From positions 62,001-126,000 of the forward strand of contig FREY01000004.1 in the NCBI GenBank assembly GCA_900143635.1: DNA of 64,000 nt, given 5' to 3'. The notes beneath the pieces are model-generated. The model was not told where the DNA came from. It did not search any database and was given only the letters and a program-made list of their open reading frames with translations. Origin of the DNA: Rhodobacteraceae bacterium Alg231-04. Lineage in GTDB: Bacteria > Pseudomonadota > Alphaproteobacteria > Rhodobacterales > Rhodobacteraceae. Positions 18,331 to 27,119 of the stretch are shown here, one piece after another. Each line of letters begins with the position of its first letter. The first letter of the stretch is position 1. The position numbers were made by a program, and so were the translations under genes.

Positions 18331-19533
18331 TTATTCCGCAGGTTCTGTTTTGCCAGTTGGTGTTTCACCACCTGACCGCTTGTTCTTGGCCCATTTCCGG
18401 ATCCGCTGACCGCCTTCGACTAGGCCGCCAGGCAGGAAGATCACCACCAGCATGAACAGGATGCCCAGCGTCAGGTGCCAGCCCTTGCCCACAAAGGGGT
18501 GGATCAGGGTGACCATGGCATTCTCCAGCCCGTCGGGCATGAAGGAGAACCAGCTGTGCAGCACGCCATCGTTGATCTTGGAGAAGATGTTCTCGAAGTA
18601 TTTGATGAAGCCTGCGCCCAGAACCGGACCAATCAGGGTGCCAGCGCCGCCGAGGATGGTCATCAGAACCACCTCGCCCGAGGCTGTCCACTGCATCCGT
18701 TCAGCACCAGCCAGCGGATCCATCGAGGCCATCAGACCACCGGCGAGACCAGCATACATCCCCGAGATGACAAAGGCAGCCAGGGTGTAGGGGCGGGTGT
18801 TGAGCCCGGTGTAGTTCATCCGCTGCTGGTTCGACTTCACCGCCCGCAACATCATGCCAAAAGGCGAGCGGAAGATGCGGATCGACAGGTAGAAGGCAAG
18901 CAGCAGGATAACGGCGCACAGATAGTAGCCTGCGTTGAACTGGAAGGCCCAGGGGCCCACGGCCAGTTCAAAGGTGGAGCGCATTTCCATACCAAAGAGG
19001 TTGGTTACCGGGATCGACCCGTCCGCAGTGGCCGATACGCCCAGAACACGCGGGTCATTCAGGGTCAGCTGCAGGCCGGTTTCACCATTGGTGATCGGGG
19101 TCAGCACCGAATAGGCCAGGTTGAAGGACATCTGTGCAAAGGCCAGCGTCAGGATCGAGAAGTAGATGCCCGAGCGCCGCAGGGATACAAATCCGATCAG
19201 CAGCGAGAACAGGCCAGCCACGATTACCGACAGGATGATTGCCGGGATGACATTCATGCTGAGCAGCTTGAACATCCAGACGGCCGAGTAGGAACCGACG
19301 CCCAGAAAGGCCGCATGGCCGAAAGACAGGTAGCCGGTGAGGCCGAAGAGGATGTTAAAGCCGATGGCGAAGATCCCGAAGATCACGAAACGCTGCATCA
19401 GGTCGGGGTAGCCCGCATTGAACTGTGCCAGGGCGCTTCCGGCTGGGAAGGGGTTGAGGATGAAGGGGGCGAACATCGTCAGAACGGCGACGATGATCAG
19501 CATCGAGGTGTCTCTTTTTTCCAGTCCGAACAT
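18331..19533 (-). CDS. livM: Branched-chain amino acid-type ABC transporter permease LivM
   Basis: 400 residues, polytopic with about ten membrane spans. Family hallmarks are [81 protein letters not shown] and [18 protein letters not shown]. The loop between spans 4 and 5 is longer than in classical LivM (residues about 150-195). It starts four bases after livH, so translation is coupled. It forms the inner-membrane channel with LivH. Confidence 0.9.
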   Translation of the reverse strand: MFGLEKRDTSMLIIVAVLTMFAPFILNPFPAGSALAQFNAGYPDLMQRFVIFGIFAIGFNILFGLTGYLSFGHAAFLGVGSYSAVWMFKLLSMNVIPAIILSVIVAGLFSLLIGFVSLRRSGIYFSILTLAFAQMSFNLAYSVLTPITNGETGLQLTLNDPRVLGVSATADGSIPVTNLFGMEMRSTFELAVGPWAFQFNAGYYLCAVILLLAFYLSIRIFRSPFGMMLRAVKSNQQRMNYTGLNTRPYTLAAFVISGMYAGLAGGLMASMDPLAGAERMQWTASGEVVLMTILGGAGTLIGPVLGAGFIKYFENIFSKINDGVLHSWFSFMPDGLENAMVTLIHPFVGKGWHLTLGILFMLVVIFLPGGLVEGGQRIRKWAKNKRSGGETPTGKTEPAE

Positions 19534-19537
19534 GTTC

Positions 19538-20560
19538 TTAGTCCTCCATCACGCCCTTGCGGCCCATCAGGCCCCGTGGACGGGTCAGCAGAATGATGAT
19601 GGCAACCACATAGATGATGATCTGGTCGATGCCGGGAATGATGGATTTGATTTCGTTCATGGAGGCAAAGCTTTCGAGTACGCCCAGCATGAAACCGGCC
19701 AGAACCGCGCCGGGCAGGGAGCCCATGCCGCCAACAACCACAACAACAAAGCTGAGAACCAGAAAGTCCATGCCCATGTGGTAGTTGGGTGAATTGATCG
19801 GGGTATACATGACACCCGCCAGACCTGCGACGGCGGCAGCGATGCCAAACATGATGGTAAAGCGACGGTCGATGTTGATGCCCAGAAGGCCAACGGTTTC
19901 GCGGTCAGCCATACCGGCCCGCACAACCATGCCAAAGGTGGTGAATTGCAGGAAGGAGAAGATCCCGCCGATGATCACCACCGAGAAGAGGAAGTAGACC
20001 ACGCGCCAGACCGGATAGACGATGTCCATACCGATAACTGCGCCTAGGTTCACAATACCGTTCAGGGATTCCGGAGCAGGTGTCTGGATCGGGTTTGCAC
20101 CGTAGAAGTATTTGACCACTTCCTGCAGCACGATGGCCAGGCCGAATGTCACCAGAATCTGATCCGCATGGGGACGCTTGTAGAAATGTTTGATCAGCCC
20201 GCGTTCCATCACATAGCCGACACCGATCATGATCGGGATGGCAAAGAGGATCGCCAGCGGCACCGCCCAGTCGATGATGGCACCGCCCATTTCGGGCCCG
20301 AACCAGGCCTCGACATAGGGGGTTTTCACCTTCAGTGGCTGGCCCAGAAAGTCGGTCTTATCCGGATCAACGACTTCGAAACTGAGGTTCAAAAGGCGCT
20401 GTACGGTGACGGCGCAGAAGGCGCCGATCATGAAAAGCGCGCCGTGGGCGAAGTTCACCACGCCCAGCGTGCCGAAGATCAGTGTCAGCCCCAGCGCGAT
20501 CAGCGCATAGGCAGAGCCCTTATCGAGCCCGTTTAGAATTTGCAGGAGGATTGCGTCCAT
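19538..20560 (-). CDS. livH: Branched-chain amino acid-type ABC transporter permease LivH
   Basis: 340 residues with about eight membrane spans. The family opening is [44 protein letters not shown]. Other landmarks are [61 protein letters not shown] and [21 protein letters not shown]. An insert at about residues 60-90 ([15 protein letters not shown]...) lengthens the first periplasmic loop. It follows the binding-protein gene by 130 bases containing two hairpins, which should lower downstream expression relative to the binding protein. Confidence 0.92.
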   Translation of the reverse strand: MDAILLQILNGLDKGSAYALIALGLTLIFGTLGVVNFAHGALFMIGAFCAVTVQRLLNLSFEVVDPDKTDFLGQPLKVKTPYVEAWFGPEMGGAIIDWAVPLAILFAIPIMIGVGYVMERGLIKHFYKRPHADQILVTFGLAIVLQEVVKYFYGANPIQTPAPESLNGIVNLGAVIGMDIVYPVWRVVYFLFSVVIIGGIFSFLQFTTFGMVVRAGMADRETVGLLGINIDRRFTIMFGIAAAVAGLAGVMYTPINSPNYHMGMDFLVLSFVVVVVGGMGSLPGAVLAGFMLGVLESFASMNEIKSIIPGIDQIIIYVVAIIILLTRPRGLMGRKGVMED

Positions 20561-20589
20561 GGTCCCCGCCTCATTTGAGGGTCAGTGGG

Positions 20590-20651
20590 GCCCTCCGGCC
20601 GGAAAGGCCAGAGGGCGGATTTCGGTGTGTTCCGTTTTCAAGGGAAAACGG
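20590..20651 (-). terminator. Two tandem intercistronic hairpins between the binding protein gene and livH
   Basis: First hairpin (by transcription): CCGTTTTC/GAAAACGG at about 20632-20651 with a 4-base loop. Second: GCCCTC-GGCC (20590-20600) with GGCC-GAGGGC (20606-20616) and a 5-base loop. Neither is followed by a T-run, so attenuation or mRNA stabilisation of the binding-protein message is more likely than full termination. Confidence 0.6.
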
Positions 20652-20690
20652 GCCGAAGCGGTGAAGCTCCGGTCACCGTTTAGGTGCGGA

Positions 20691-22034
20691 TCAAGCGCCC
20701 GAGTTACAGGAGCCCAACTGGCCGCCTGCAAACATTGGGTGATCGGGGGCGTATTCCACCTGCGCACGCGGGGTGACTTCGACCACTTCGAGAAGGTCGA
20801 ACTCGGAGGTCGGGTTCTCTTTCCCGCGCACAACCAGAACGTCCTTGAAGCACTGGTGGTCATCGGCACGATACAGGGTTTTGCCGTTGCCGAGCCCGTC
20901 GAACTCATAGCCTTCCAGCGCCTCTGCGATACCGCAGGGGTTGAACGTGCCGGCCCGCTGTGCCGCATCTGCATAGAGCATGGTCTGGCAGTAAACGGTG
21001 TGGGCGGCCTGGCTCGGCGGGAAGCCGTATTTGGTGCCGAAGGATTTCACGAAGGCTTTGGAGCCTTCATCCTGCAGCGTCCAGTGCCAGTTGGTCGAAC
21101 CGTGGATGCCCTTCACGTTTTCGCCAGCACCCTTTGCCATCAGACGCGAGTAGAGCGGAACAACGATTTCGAAGTTCTTGCCGTTCACGACTTTTTCGCG
21201 CAGGCCGAACTGAACCGCGTTGGTCAGCGAGTTCACCATGTTGCCGCCATAGTGGTTCAGAACCAGAACGTCGGCGCCGGAGTTCAGAACCGGTGCGATA
21301 TAGGAGGAGAAATCCGTCGCGGCCAGCGGGGTGCGGACCTTGTTGACGGTGTTCCAGCCCATGGCTTCGGTGGCGGCTGCGATGGATTCTTCCTGTGTCC
21401 AGCCCCAGGTGTAGTCGGCGGTCAGGTGGTAGGCGGTCCGGTCGGTGCCATAGAGGTTCTTCAGCACGGGTGCCAGAGCGGCCGCAGACATGTAACCGTT
21501 GAAGAAGTGACGGAAACCGTTCGCCTTCTTGTCTTTGCCGGTGGTGTCGTTGGAGTGTGTCAGGCCAGCCATGAAGATGACGCCTGCCTCTTGGCACAGA
21601 CCCTGAACGGCGATCGCAACACCGGAGGACGAACCGCCAGTGATCATCACGGCACCGTCTTTTTCGATCATCGACTTGGCCGATGCGCGGGCGGCGTCAG
21701 ATTTGGTCTGGGTGTCGCCGGTCACAAAGTTGACCTTCTTGCCCAGGATGCCGTTACCCTGCAGCGCCTTGGACGAGAACGTGTTCATCATGCCGCCGTC
21801 GCCGCCGCCATTCAGATGCTCGACCGCCAGCTCATAAGCGCGCAGCTCGTCTGCGCCCTCATCCGCATAGGCGCCGGTCTGGGGCACGTTGAAGCCCAGG
21901 GTCACGGTGCCGCCGGTCGGCTCGTTTGTATAGGCTGCGGCAGAAGACGCGGTGAAGATGGTCGGCAGCGCTACGCCGGCGCCAGCAATGGCCCCGCGCT
22001 GCAGAACGCCGCGACGTGAAACTGTATTTGTCAT
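20691..22034 (-). CDS. Periplasmic substrate-binding protein of the Liv-type ABC importer
   Basis: 447 residues. The start is fixed by GGGAGGAAATAC before ATG 22034. The N-terminus has a twin-arginine-like signal (VSRRGVLQRGAIAGAGVALPTIF). The mature protein is a type I periplasmic binding fold (VTLGFNVPQTGAYADEGADELRAYELAVEHLN, LGKKVNFVTGDTQTKSDAARASAKSMIEKDGAVMITGGSSS, YGGNMVNSLTNAV). The sequence is closer to the urea/amide-type branch than to LivJ/LivK, so the ligand is left open. It heads the operon livK-like-H-M-G-F and is divergent from the ScfR-like regulator, which may control it. Confidence 0.85.
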   Translation of the reverse strand: MTNTVSRRGVLQRGAIAGAGVALPTIFTASSAAAYTNEPTGGTVTLGFNVPQTGAYADEGADELRAYELAVEHLNGGGDGGMMNTFSSKALQGNGILGKKVNFVTGDTQTKSDAARASAKSMIEKDGAVMITGGSSSGVAIAVQGLCQEAGVIFMAGLTHSNDTTGKDKKANGFRHFFNGYMSAAALAPVLKNLYGTDRTAYHLTADYTWGWTQEESIAAATEAMGWNTVNKVRTPLAATDFSSYIAPVLNSGADVLVLNHYGGNMVNSLTNAVQFGLREKVVNGKNFEIVVPLYSRLMAKGAGENVKGIHGSTNWHWTLQDEGSKAFVKSFGTKYGFPPSQAAHTVYCQTMLYADAAQRAGTFNPCGIAEALEGYEFDGLGNGKTLYRADDHQCFKDVLVVRGKENPTSEFDLLEVVEVTPRAQVEYAPDHPMFAGGQLGSCNSGA

Positions 22035-22134
22035 GTATTTCCTCCCTGGTGTGAACTGCGTTCCCGGCTCCTCGCTTCCGGCAATCACAGGCAAAGTTGC
22101 AAATTCAGTATGGGAAGTGCATGTAAAGTCGCGC

Positions 22135-22162
22135 AATAAATCCCTTGAAATACGGGATTATT
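22135..22162. promoter_or_regulatory. Inverted repeat in the divergent region between the importer operon and its ScfR-like regulator
   Basis: AATAAATCCC (22135-22144) and GGGATTATT (22154-22162) form an imperfect dyad around nine bases, in an AT-rich stretch between two divergent genes. It is well placed as an operator for the regulator encoded at 22264. Confidence 0.4.
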
Positions 22163-22263
22163 CTGTAAATAAATACACAGGTGGTCAGGGTGCTTTGTAA
22201 ACGATCTTATGTTGCACCGCAGAAAGCCATTGAAATGCCGCAACCTTGCGGGAGAGGGGGATC

Positions 22264-23559
22264 ATGGCACGCGATACGCTGACAGGCAGCCGCATCCGCG
22301 AAAGGCGGCTGATTGCCGGGCTGCGGCAGGCAGATCTGGCGCGGACGGTGGGAATCTCTGCCTCATATCTCAATCTGATCGAACATAATCGGCGAAATAT
22401 CGGCGGTAAGCTGCTGGTGGATCTGGCGGATGCGCTGTCAGTCGAGCCCTCGATGTTGACGGAAGGGGCTGAAGCGGCACTGATTTCTGCCCTGAAGGAA
22501 GCGGCCGCAGGCAATCCGGGTGCCGGGGCCGAACAGGACCGCGCCGATGAATTTGCCGGCCGTTTTCCGGGCTGGGCCGGGGTGCTGGCGGGCGCCCATC
22601 AGCGGGTGAATTCGCTCGAACAACTGGTGCAGACCCTCTCTGACCGGCTGACCCATGACCCCAATCTGGCCGCCTCTCTCCACGAGATCCTGTCGACCGC
22701 CGCGGCGATCCGCTCCACTGCGGCCATTCTGGCGGAACCTGGTGATCTGGAGCCGGAATGGCGAGACCGGTTTCACAAGAACCTGGACCAGGATGCCGAG
22801 CGGCTGGCCGATGGGTCCAAGGCGCTTGCCGGCTTCCTCGATGAGAGCGCCAGCAGCCCGGATCGTCGCCTGATGCCGCAAGAAGAGGCTGAGGCGTTTT
22901 TTGAGGCGCATGGCTACCATTTTCCGGCGCTTGAAACAGGCAAGTCGCAACCGCAAGATCTGATCTCTGCGGCACCGGAGCTGGCCAGCCGCGAATCGCG
23001 CGTCATTGCGTTGGCGGTGTTGGAAGTCTACCGGGCCGATGCGACGGCCATACCGCTCAAGGATCTCAAAGCTGCCCTTAAAGACGGGCTGGATCTGGGC
23101 GTTCTGGCGGCCCGTTTCAATTGCGATATGGCCCGGGTTTTGCGCCGTTTGGCAGCGGTGCCCGAGGATGTTCTGGGGCGCCCCGCGGGACTGGTTCTGT
23201 GTGATGCCTCCGGCACCATTGGCTTTCGCAAACCGATTGCCGGCTTTGATCTGCCGCGCTTTGGGGCCTCATGTCCGCTTTGGCCGCTCTATACCGCCCT
23301 TGCCCGGCCGCAGGTGCCGCTGCGCCGCGTGGTGGTGCAGGAGGGGCGCAGCAGGGCGGGGTTCGAATGTTTGGTCTATGCCTGGCCGCTGGGCAGCCCC
23401 GGTTTTGACCGTGATCCGGTCTACCGCGCGGTGATGCTGATCCTGCCGCTGCAGGAGATCCCCGAGGGGGCCCTGCAGGTTGGGGCAAACTGCCGTGTTT
23501 GCCCGGTCCGCGACTGTATGGCGCGGCGCGAGCCCTCGATCCTGAAGGATGGGTTTTGA
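22264..23559 (+). CDS. XRE-type regulator with ScfR (short-chain fatty acyl) domain
   Basis: 431 residues. The N-terminus is a Cro/CI helix-turn-helix (IRERRLIAGLRQADLARTVGISASYLNLIEHNRRNIGG). The middle and C-terminal part match the short-chain fatty acyl regulator family (DUF2083): HGYHFPALETGKSQPQDLISAAPELASRESRVIALAVLEVYRAD, ARFNCDMARVLRRLA, and a C-terminal four-residue cysteine pattern CRVCPVRDC. Relatives control acetate, propionate and glyoxylate-cycle genes. GAGAGGGGG precedes ATG 22264. It diverges from the Liv-type importer and is followed 94 bases later by the receiver/symporter-kinase operon, so it may regulate either. Confidence 0.82.
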   Translation: MARDTLTGSRIRERRLIAGLRQADLARTVGISASYLNLIEHNRRNIGGKLLVDLADALSVEPSMLTEGAEAALISALKEAAAGNPGAGAEQDRADEFAGRFPGWAGVLAGAHQRVNSLEQLVQTLSDRLTHDPNLAASLHEILSTAAAIRSTAAILAEPGDLEPEWRDRFHKNLDQDAERLADGSKALAGFLDESASSPDRRLMPQEEAEAFFEAHGYHFPALETGKSQPQDLISAAPELASRESRVIALAVLEVYRADATAIPLKDLKAALKDGLDLGVLAARFNCDMARVLRRLAAVPEDVLGRPAGLVLCDASGTIGFRKPIAGFDLPRFGASCPLWPLYTALARPQVPLRRVVVQEGRSRAGFECLVYAWPLGSPGFDRDPVYRAVMLILPLQEIPEGALQVGANCRVCPVRDCMARREPSILKDGF

Positions 23560-23653
23560 CAGCGCCTGTTGTGCAGGTCTAATCTGCATCAATATAAATA
23601 AGCGCCGGGCCTGTCAGGGCCGGGGAGCGGCGCAAGGGGAGGAAAAGCAACTC

Positions 23654-24034
23654 ATGGGTAGACATGTGGTGCTGATAGAGGACGAGCCGAACATCACCGA
23701 GGCAATCCGATTTCTGCTGACGCGGGACGGATGGCAGGTCGACACCCATGCCGATGGCACGGATGCGGTTGAGGTGATTTTGAACGCGGCGCCGGATCTG
23801 GTTATTCTGGATGTGATGCTGCCGGGCAAAAGCGGCATGGAGATCCTCAAGGATCTGCGGGCTGTGGCCGGGATGGAGCACCTGCCGGTTCTGATGCTGA
23901 CAGCGCGCGGTCAGGCGCGCGACCGCGAAATGGCTGAAAAGGCTGGTGTCAGCCGCTTTATGACCAAACCGTTTTCCAACACCGAAGTGCTGACCGCAGT
24001 GCGCGATCTGCACGCACAGGCGAAACAGGGATGA
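23654..24034 (+). CDS. Single-domain (CheY-like) response regulator
   Basis: 126 residues, a receiver domain with no output domain. The acidic pair is Glu9-Asp10, the phospho-acceptor is Asp53 (LVILDVMLPG), the switch Thr is Thr83 (LMLTARG) and the conserved Lys is Lys105 (FMTKPFS). It starts after GGGGAGGAAAAG. Its stop overlaps the start of the small membrane protein gene as ATGA, and the kinase gene follows, so it is the cognate partner. Lacking DNA binding, it must act by protein contact, as CheY-like proteins do. Confidence 0.93.
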   Translation: MGRHVVLIEDEPNITEAIRFLLTRDGWQVDTHADGTDAVEVILNAAPDLVILDVMLPGKSGMEILKDLRAVAGMEHLPVLMLTARGQARDREMAEKAGVSRFMTKPFSNTEVLTAVRDLHAQAKQG

Positions 24035-24363
24035 GCCCGGCGCCGGGCAGCGGCGCCTCGCAAGCCGGGACAGATCAAGCCCACAGTCAGGAGCGTCGCA
24101 GCGCTCTGCGGCGGCGGTTGATGGATATCTCCAAACTGCTGCCCGCCTTTGGTATGCTGTTATTTGCAGTGCCGATGTTGTGGCCCACCGGAGAACCGGC
24201 GCAGGCGGGCGATCCGGTCGCCATGTCCAGCGCCATTCGCTATGTCTTTCTTGTCTGGGCGGCCCTGATCACGTTGAGCTTTTGTTTCAGCCTTGCCGTT
24301 GGCCAATGGGCCAGTCACTGGACCGGGAAGAAGCCGCGCCGCCGCCGTGACGGGAGCGGCTGA
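24031..24363 (+). CDS. Small two-span membrane protein between receiver and kinase genes
   Basis: 110 residues. After a polar, basic N-terminus (residues 1-33, SQERRSALRRRLMD) come two hydrophobic spans (LLPAFGMLLFAVPMLW and AIRYVFLVWAALITLSFCFSLAV) and a basic tail (GKKPRRRRDGSG). I do not recognise a named family. It overlaps the receiver gene (ATGA) and the kinase gene (TGATG), so all three are made together; a role as partner or assembly factor of the symporter-kinase is inferred from this only. Confidence 0.75.
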   Translation: MSPAPGSGASQAGTDQAHSQERRSALRRRLMDISKLLPAFGMLLFAVPMLWPTGEPAQAGDPVAMSSAIRYVFLVWAALITLSFCFSLAVGQWASHWTGKKPRRRRDGSG

Positions 24364-27050
24364 TGGCGTCGTTGAATGCATTGATTCTGGTCTGTCTGGC
24401 CTATGTGGTCGTGTTGTTCGGGGTGGCATTTGCCGCTGACCGACTTGCCGCCCGGCGCGGCGCACGCTGGCTTGGCTCTCCATTGATCTACACTCTGTCG
24501 CTGTCGATTTACTGCACCGCCTGGACCTTTTATGGCGCTGTCGGCTATGCCGCGCGATCTGGGCTGGAATTCATTACCATCTACCTTGGTCCGACACTGG
24601 TGATGATCGGCTGGTGGTGGGGCCTGCGCAAGCTGGTACGGATCGGGCGCAGCCAAAGGGTCACGTCGATCGCCGATCTGATTTCCGCCCGCTATGGCAA
24701 ATCAAACCTGCTGGCGATGGGGGTGACGATCCTCGCCGTGATAACAGTAACACCATATATTGCCCTGCAGTTACAATCGATTACCCTGTCATTTGGCGCC
24801 TTCGCCGAGGCCGACCCATCGCGCAACTACAATGACACAACCACGGTTTTCTGGGTCACCGCGGGCCTTGCCGTTTTTGCCATTCTCTTTGGCACCCGCA
24901 ATCTGGACGTCAACGAACGTCACCACGGAGTGGTCACCGCCATTGCATTGGAGGCGGTGGTGAAACTGGTGGCGCTGCTGGCCGTGGGCATCTTTGTGGT
25001 CTGGGGCATTGCCGGCGGGTTTGGCGACGCCATGGCGCGCATTGATGCCTCCGAAATTGGCGAATGGCAGGTCAACAGCAGCCGCTGGGCAGTGATTACA
25101 TTCCTGTCTGCGGCCGCCTTTGTCTGCCTGCCGCGGATGTTTCAGGTGATGGTGGTAGAAAACGAGGACGAACGCCACCTGCGCATCGCGGCCTGGGCCT
25201 TTCCGCTGTATCTCATGCTGATCTCGATCTTTGTGGTGCCCATTGCGGCCATCGGGCTTGATCTGATGCCGGCGGGGGCGAACCCGGATCTGTTTGTTCT
25301 GACATTGCCGCTCAGCCAGGGGCAGCAGGGGCTGGCAATGCTGTCTTTCCTGGGCGGATTTTCCTCGGCCACGTCGATGGTGATCGTCGCCGCAATGGCC
25401 CTGTCGACCATGGTGTCGAACCATATCGTGATGCCGGTCTGGCTGCGTGCAAGGGGCGACGGCGCCTCGGTCTCGGGCGATGTGCGCAATATCGTCTTGT
25501 ATTCGCGACGTGTTTCCATCGCTGTGATCATGGCACTTGGCTATTTCTACTATGTGCTGTCCGGTGGCGGCGCGGCCCTGTCGGCGATCGGGCTGGTCTC
25601 CTTTACAGGGATTGCCCAGATCCTACCGGCCTTGGTTGGCGGTCTGTACTGGCGCGGGGCAACACGTTCTGGTGCACTGGCGGGCCTGTCGGTTGGGTTT
25701 TGCCTGTGGGTGTTCACCCTGCTGCTGCCCGAGCTTGGCAGCGGATTGCTGACCGCAAGGGTGATTGAGCAGGGTCTGTTTGGCCTTGGCTGGCTGCGGC
25801 CACAGGCGCTGTTTGGCATCGAGGGGCTGGATCCGACGGTCCATGCGGTGATGTGGTCGCTGATCCTGAACACGGGTGTCTTTGTCTGCGTGTCTGTGGC
25901 CAGTATCCCCAATGCGCTGGAACGTTTGCAGGGTGCGCAGTTCGTCAATGTCTTTGATCACTCCTCGGCGCCACGCGGTTGGACCGGTTCGGTCGCTCAA
26001 TGCGAAGATCTGATGATCATGTCGCAGCGTATTCTGGGCGCCCAGGAGGCACAGGCGTTTTTCCAGCGCGAATTGCTGCGCCAGGGGGGGCGCGGCCCGC
26101 TGCCGGAACCCACCCCGACCTTTCTGGAACGGCTGGAACGCGAGCTGGGTGGATCGGTTGGCGCGGCGGCGGCCCACGCGATGATCGGACAAATCGCCGG
26201 TGGATCTTCCGTTTCGGTGGCCGATCTGATGGCGGTTGCGGATGAGACAGCCCAGATTCTGGAGTATTCCAGTCGTCTTGAACACCAATCCGCTGAACTG
26301 AACCGCACCGCACGCGAGCTGCGCGAGGCCAATGGCAAACTCACCGAGATTTCCCATCAAAAGGATGCCTTTCTCAGCCAGGTGAGCCATGAGCTGAGAA
26401 CGCCGATGACCTCGATCCGCGCCTTTTCCGAGATCCTGCGCGATGCCGATGGGCTGTCAGCAGAAGAAGGCCAGCGATATGCCTCGATCATACACGATGA
26501 AGCCCAGCGGCTGACCCGGCTGCTGAATGATCTTCTGGACCTGAGCGTGCTGGAAAACGGTCAGGTCAGTGTGAACATTGCGACCGGAAATCTTGGGGAT
26601 GTTCTGGATAAGGCTTTGGCCAGTGCTCTGACCGGAACGGCAGGCAAACTGGCTGTGACACGGGACCGGAGCCAGGAAGATGTTGTGATCAATTCGGACC
26701 TCGACCGGTTGGCGCAGGTCTTCATCAACCTGATCGCAAATGCCTGTAAATACTGCGATTCTCCGGATCCGGCGCTGCGAATCAGTATCGCACGCCACGG
26801 CACCGTGCTCTGGGTTGATTTCATCGATAACGGCAGCGGTATCCCCGCTGGCGCCCAGCGGATGGTGTTCGAGAAATTTGCCCGCGTGAACCCGGAAAAA
26901 GCCGGAGGTGCCGGGCTGGGACTGGCGATTTGCCGTGAAATCATGCAGCGGCTGGGCGGCGATATTCGCTATGTGCCGGATCGCCCCGGCAGCGTGTTCC
27001 GGGTGACTGTGCCAAATGTCACAGAATTAAAGAACAGCGGCACTTCTTAA
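24363..27050 (+). CDS. Sodium:solute symporter-family sensor histidine kinase (hybrid SLC5-HK)
   Basis: 895 residues. The first about 500 form a 12-13-span sodium-solute symporter domain (LIYTLSLSIYCTAWTFYGAVGYAARSGLEF, SIADLISARYGKSNLLA, SFLGGFSSATSMVIVAAMALSTMVSNH). A short linker and helical segment (residues about 620-665) follow. The HisKA box is FLSQVSHELRTPMTSIRAFSEIL with His676, and then a HATPase domain with NLIANACKY (N box), DNGSGIP (G1) and GGAGLGLAICREI (G2). CbrA, CrbS and PrlS kinases share this build. There is no attached receiver; the separate CheY-like protein encoded upstream is the likely partner. It starts inside the stop of the preceding gene (TGATG). Confidence 0.92.
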   Translation: MASLNALILVCLAYVVVLFGVAFAADRLAARRGARWLGSPLIYTLSLSIYCTAWTFYGAVGYAARSGLEFITIYLGPTLVMIGWWWGLRKLVRIGRSQRVTSIADLISARYGKSNLLAMGVTILAVITVTPYIALQLQSITLSFGAFAEADPSRNYNDTTTVFWVTAGLAVFAILFGTRNLDVNERHHGVVTAIALEAVVKLVALLAVGIFVVWGIAGGFGDAMARIDASEIGEWQVNSSRWAVITFLSAAAFVCLPRMFQVMVVENEDERHLRIAAWAFPLYLMLISIFVVPIAAIGLDLMPAGANPDLFVLTLPLSQGQQGLAMLSFLGGFSSATSMVIVAAMALSTMVSNHIVMPVWLRARGDGASVSGDVRNIVLYSRRVSIAVIMALGYFYYVLSGGGAALSAIGLVSFTGIAQILPALVGGLYWRGATRSGALAGLSVGFCLWVFTLLLPELGSGLLTARVIEQGLFGLGWLRPQALFGIEGLDPTVHAVMWSLILNTGVFVCVSVASIPNALERLQGAQFVNVFDHSSAPRGWTGSVAQCEDLMIMSQRILGAQEAQAFFQRELLRQGGRGPLPEPTPTFLERLERELGGSVGAAAAHAMIGQIAGGSSVSVADLMAVADETAQILEYSSRLEHQSAELNRTARELREANGKLTEISHQKDAFLSQVSHELRTPMTSIRAFSEILRDADGLSAEEGQRYASIIHDEAQRLTRLLNDLLDLSVLENGQVSVNIATGNLGDVLDKALASALTGTAGKLAVTRDRSQEDVVINSDLDRLAQVFINLIANACKYCDSPDPALRISIARHGTVLWVDFIDNGSGIPAGAQRMVFEKFARVNPEKAGGAGLGLAICREIMQRLGGDIRYVPDRPGSVFRVTVPNVTELKNSGTS

Positions 27051-27119
27051 AGACATTGGTAACCATCGGTCTGTTAAACACCTCTAAAGGGGCGAGTTAC
27101 GTGCGGGCTTAAGAGACTT

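Noticed and set aside
20559-22019. A 486-codon plus-strand frame opposite the binding-protein gene
   Set aside because: Shadow of a clearly assigned binding protein with signal peptide and ribosome site.
27045-27119. A CtrA site before the FliM-like gene
   Set aside because: Only a half-like GTAACCAT and an unspaced TTAA are present; the TTAA-N7-TTAA pattern is not met.
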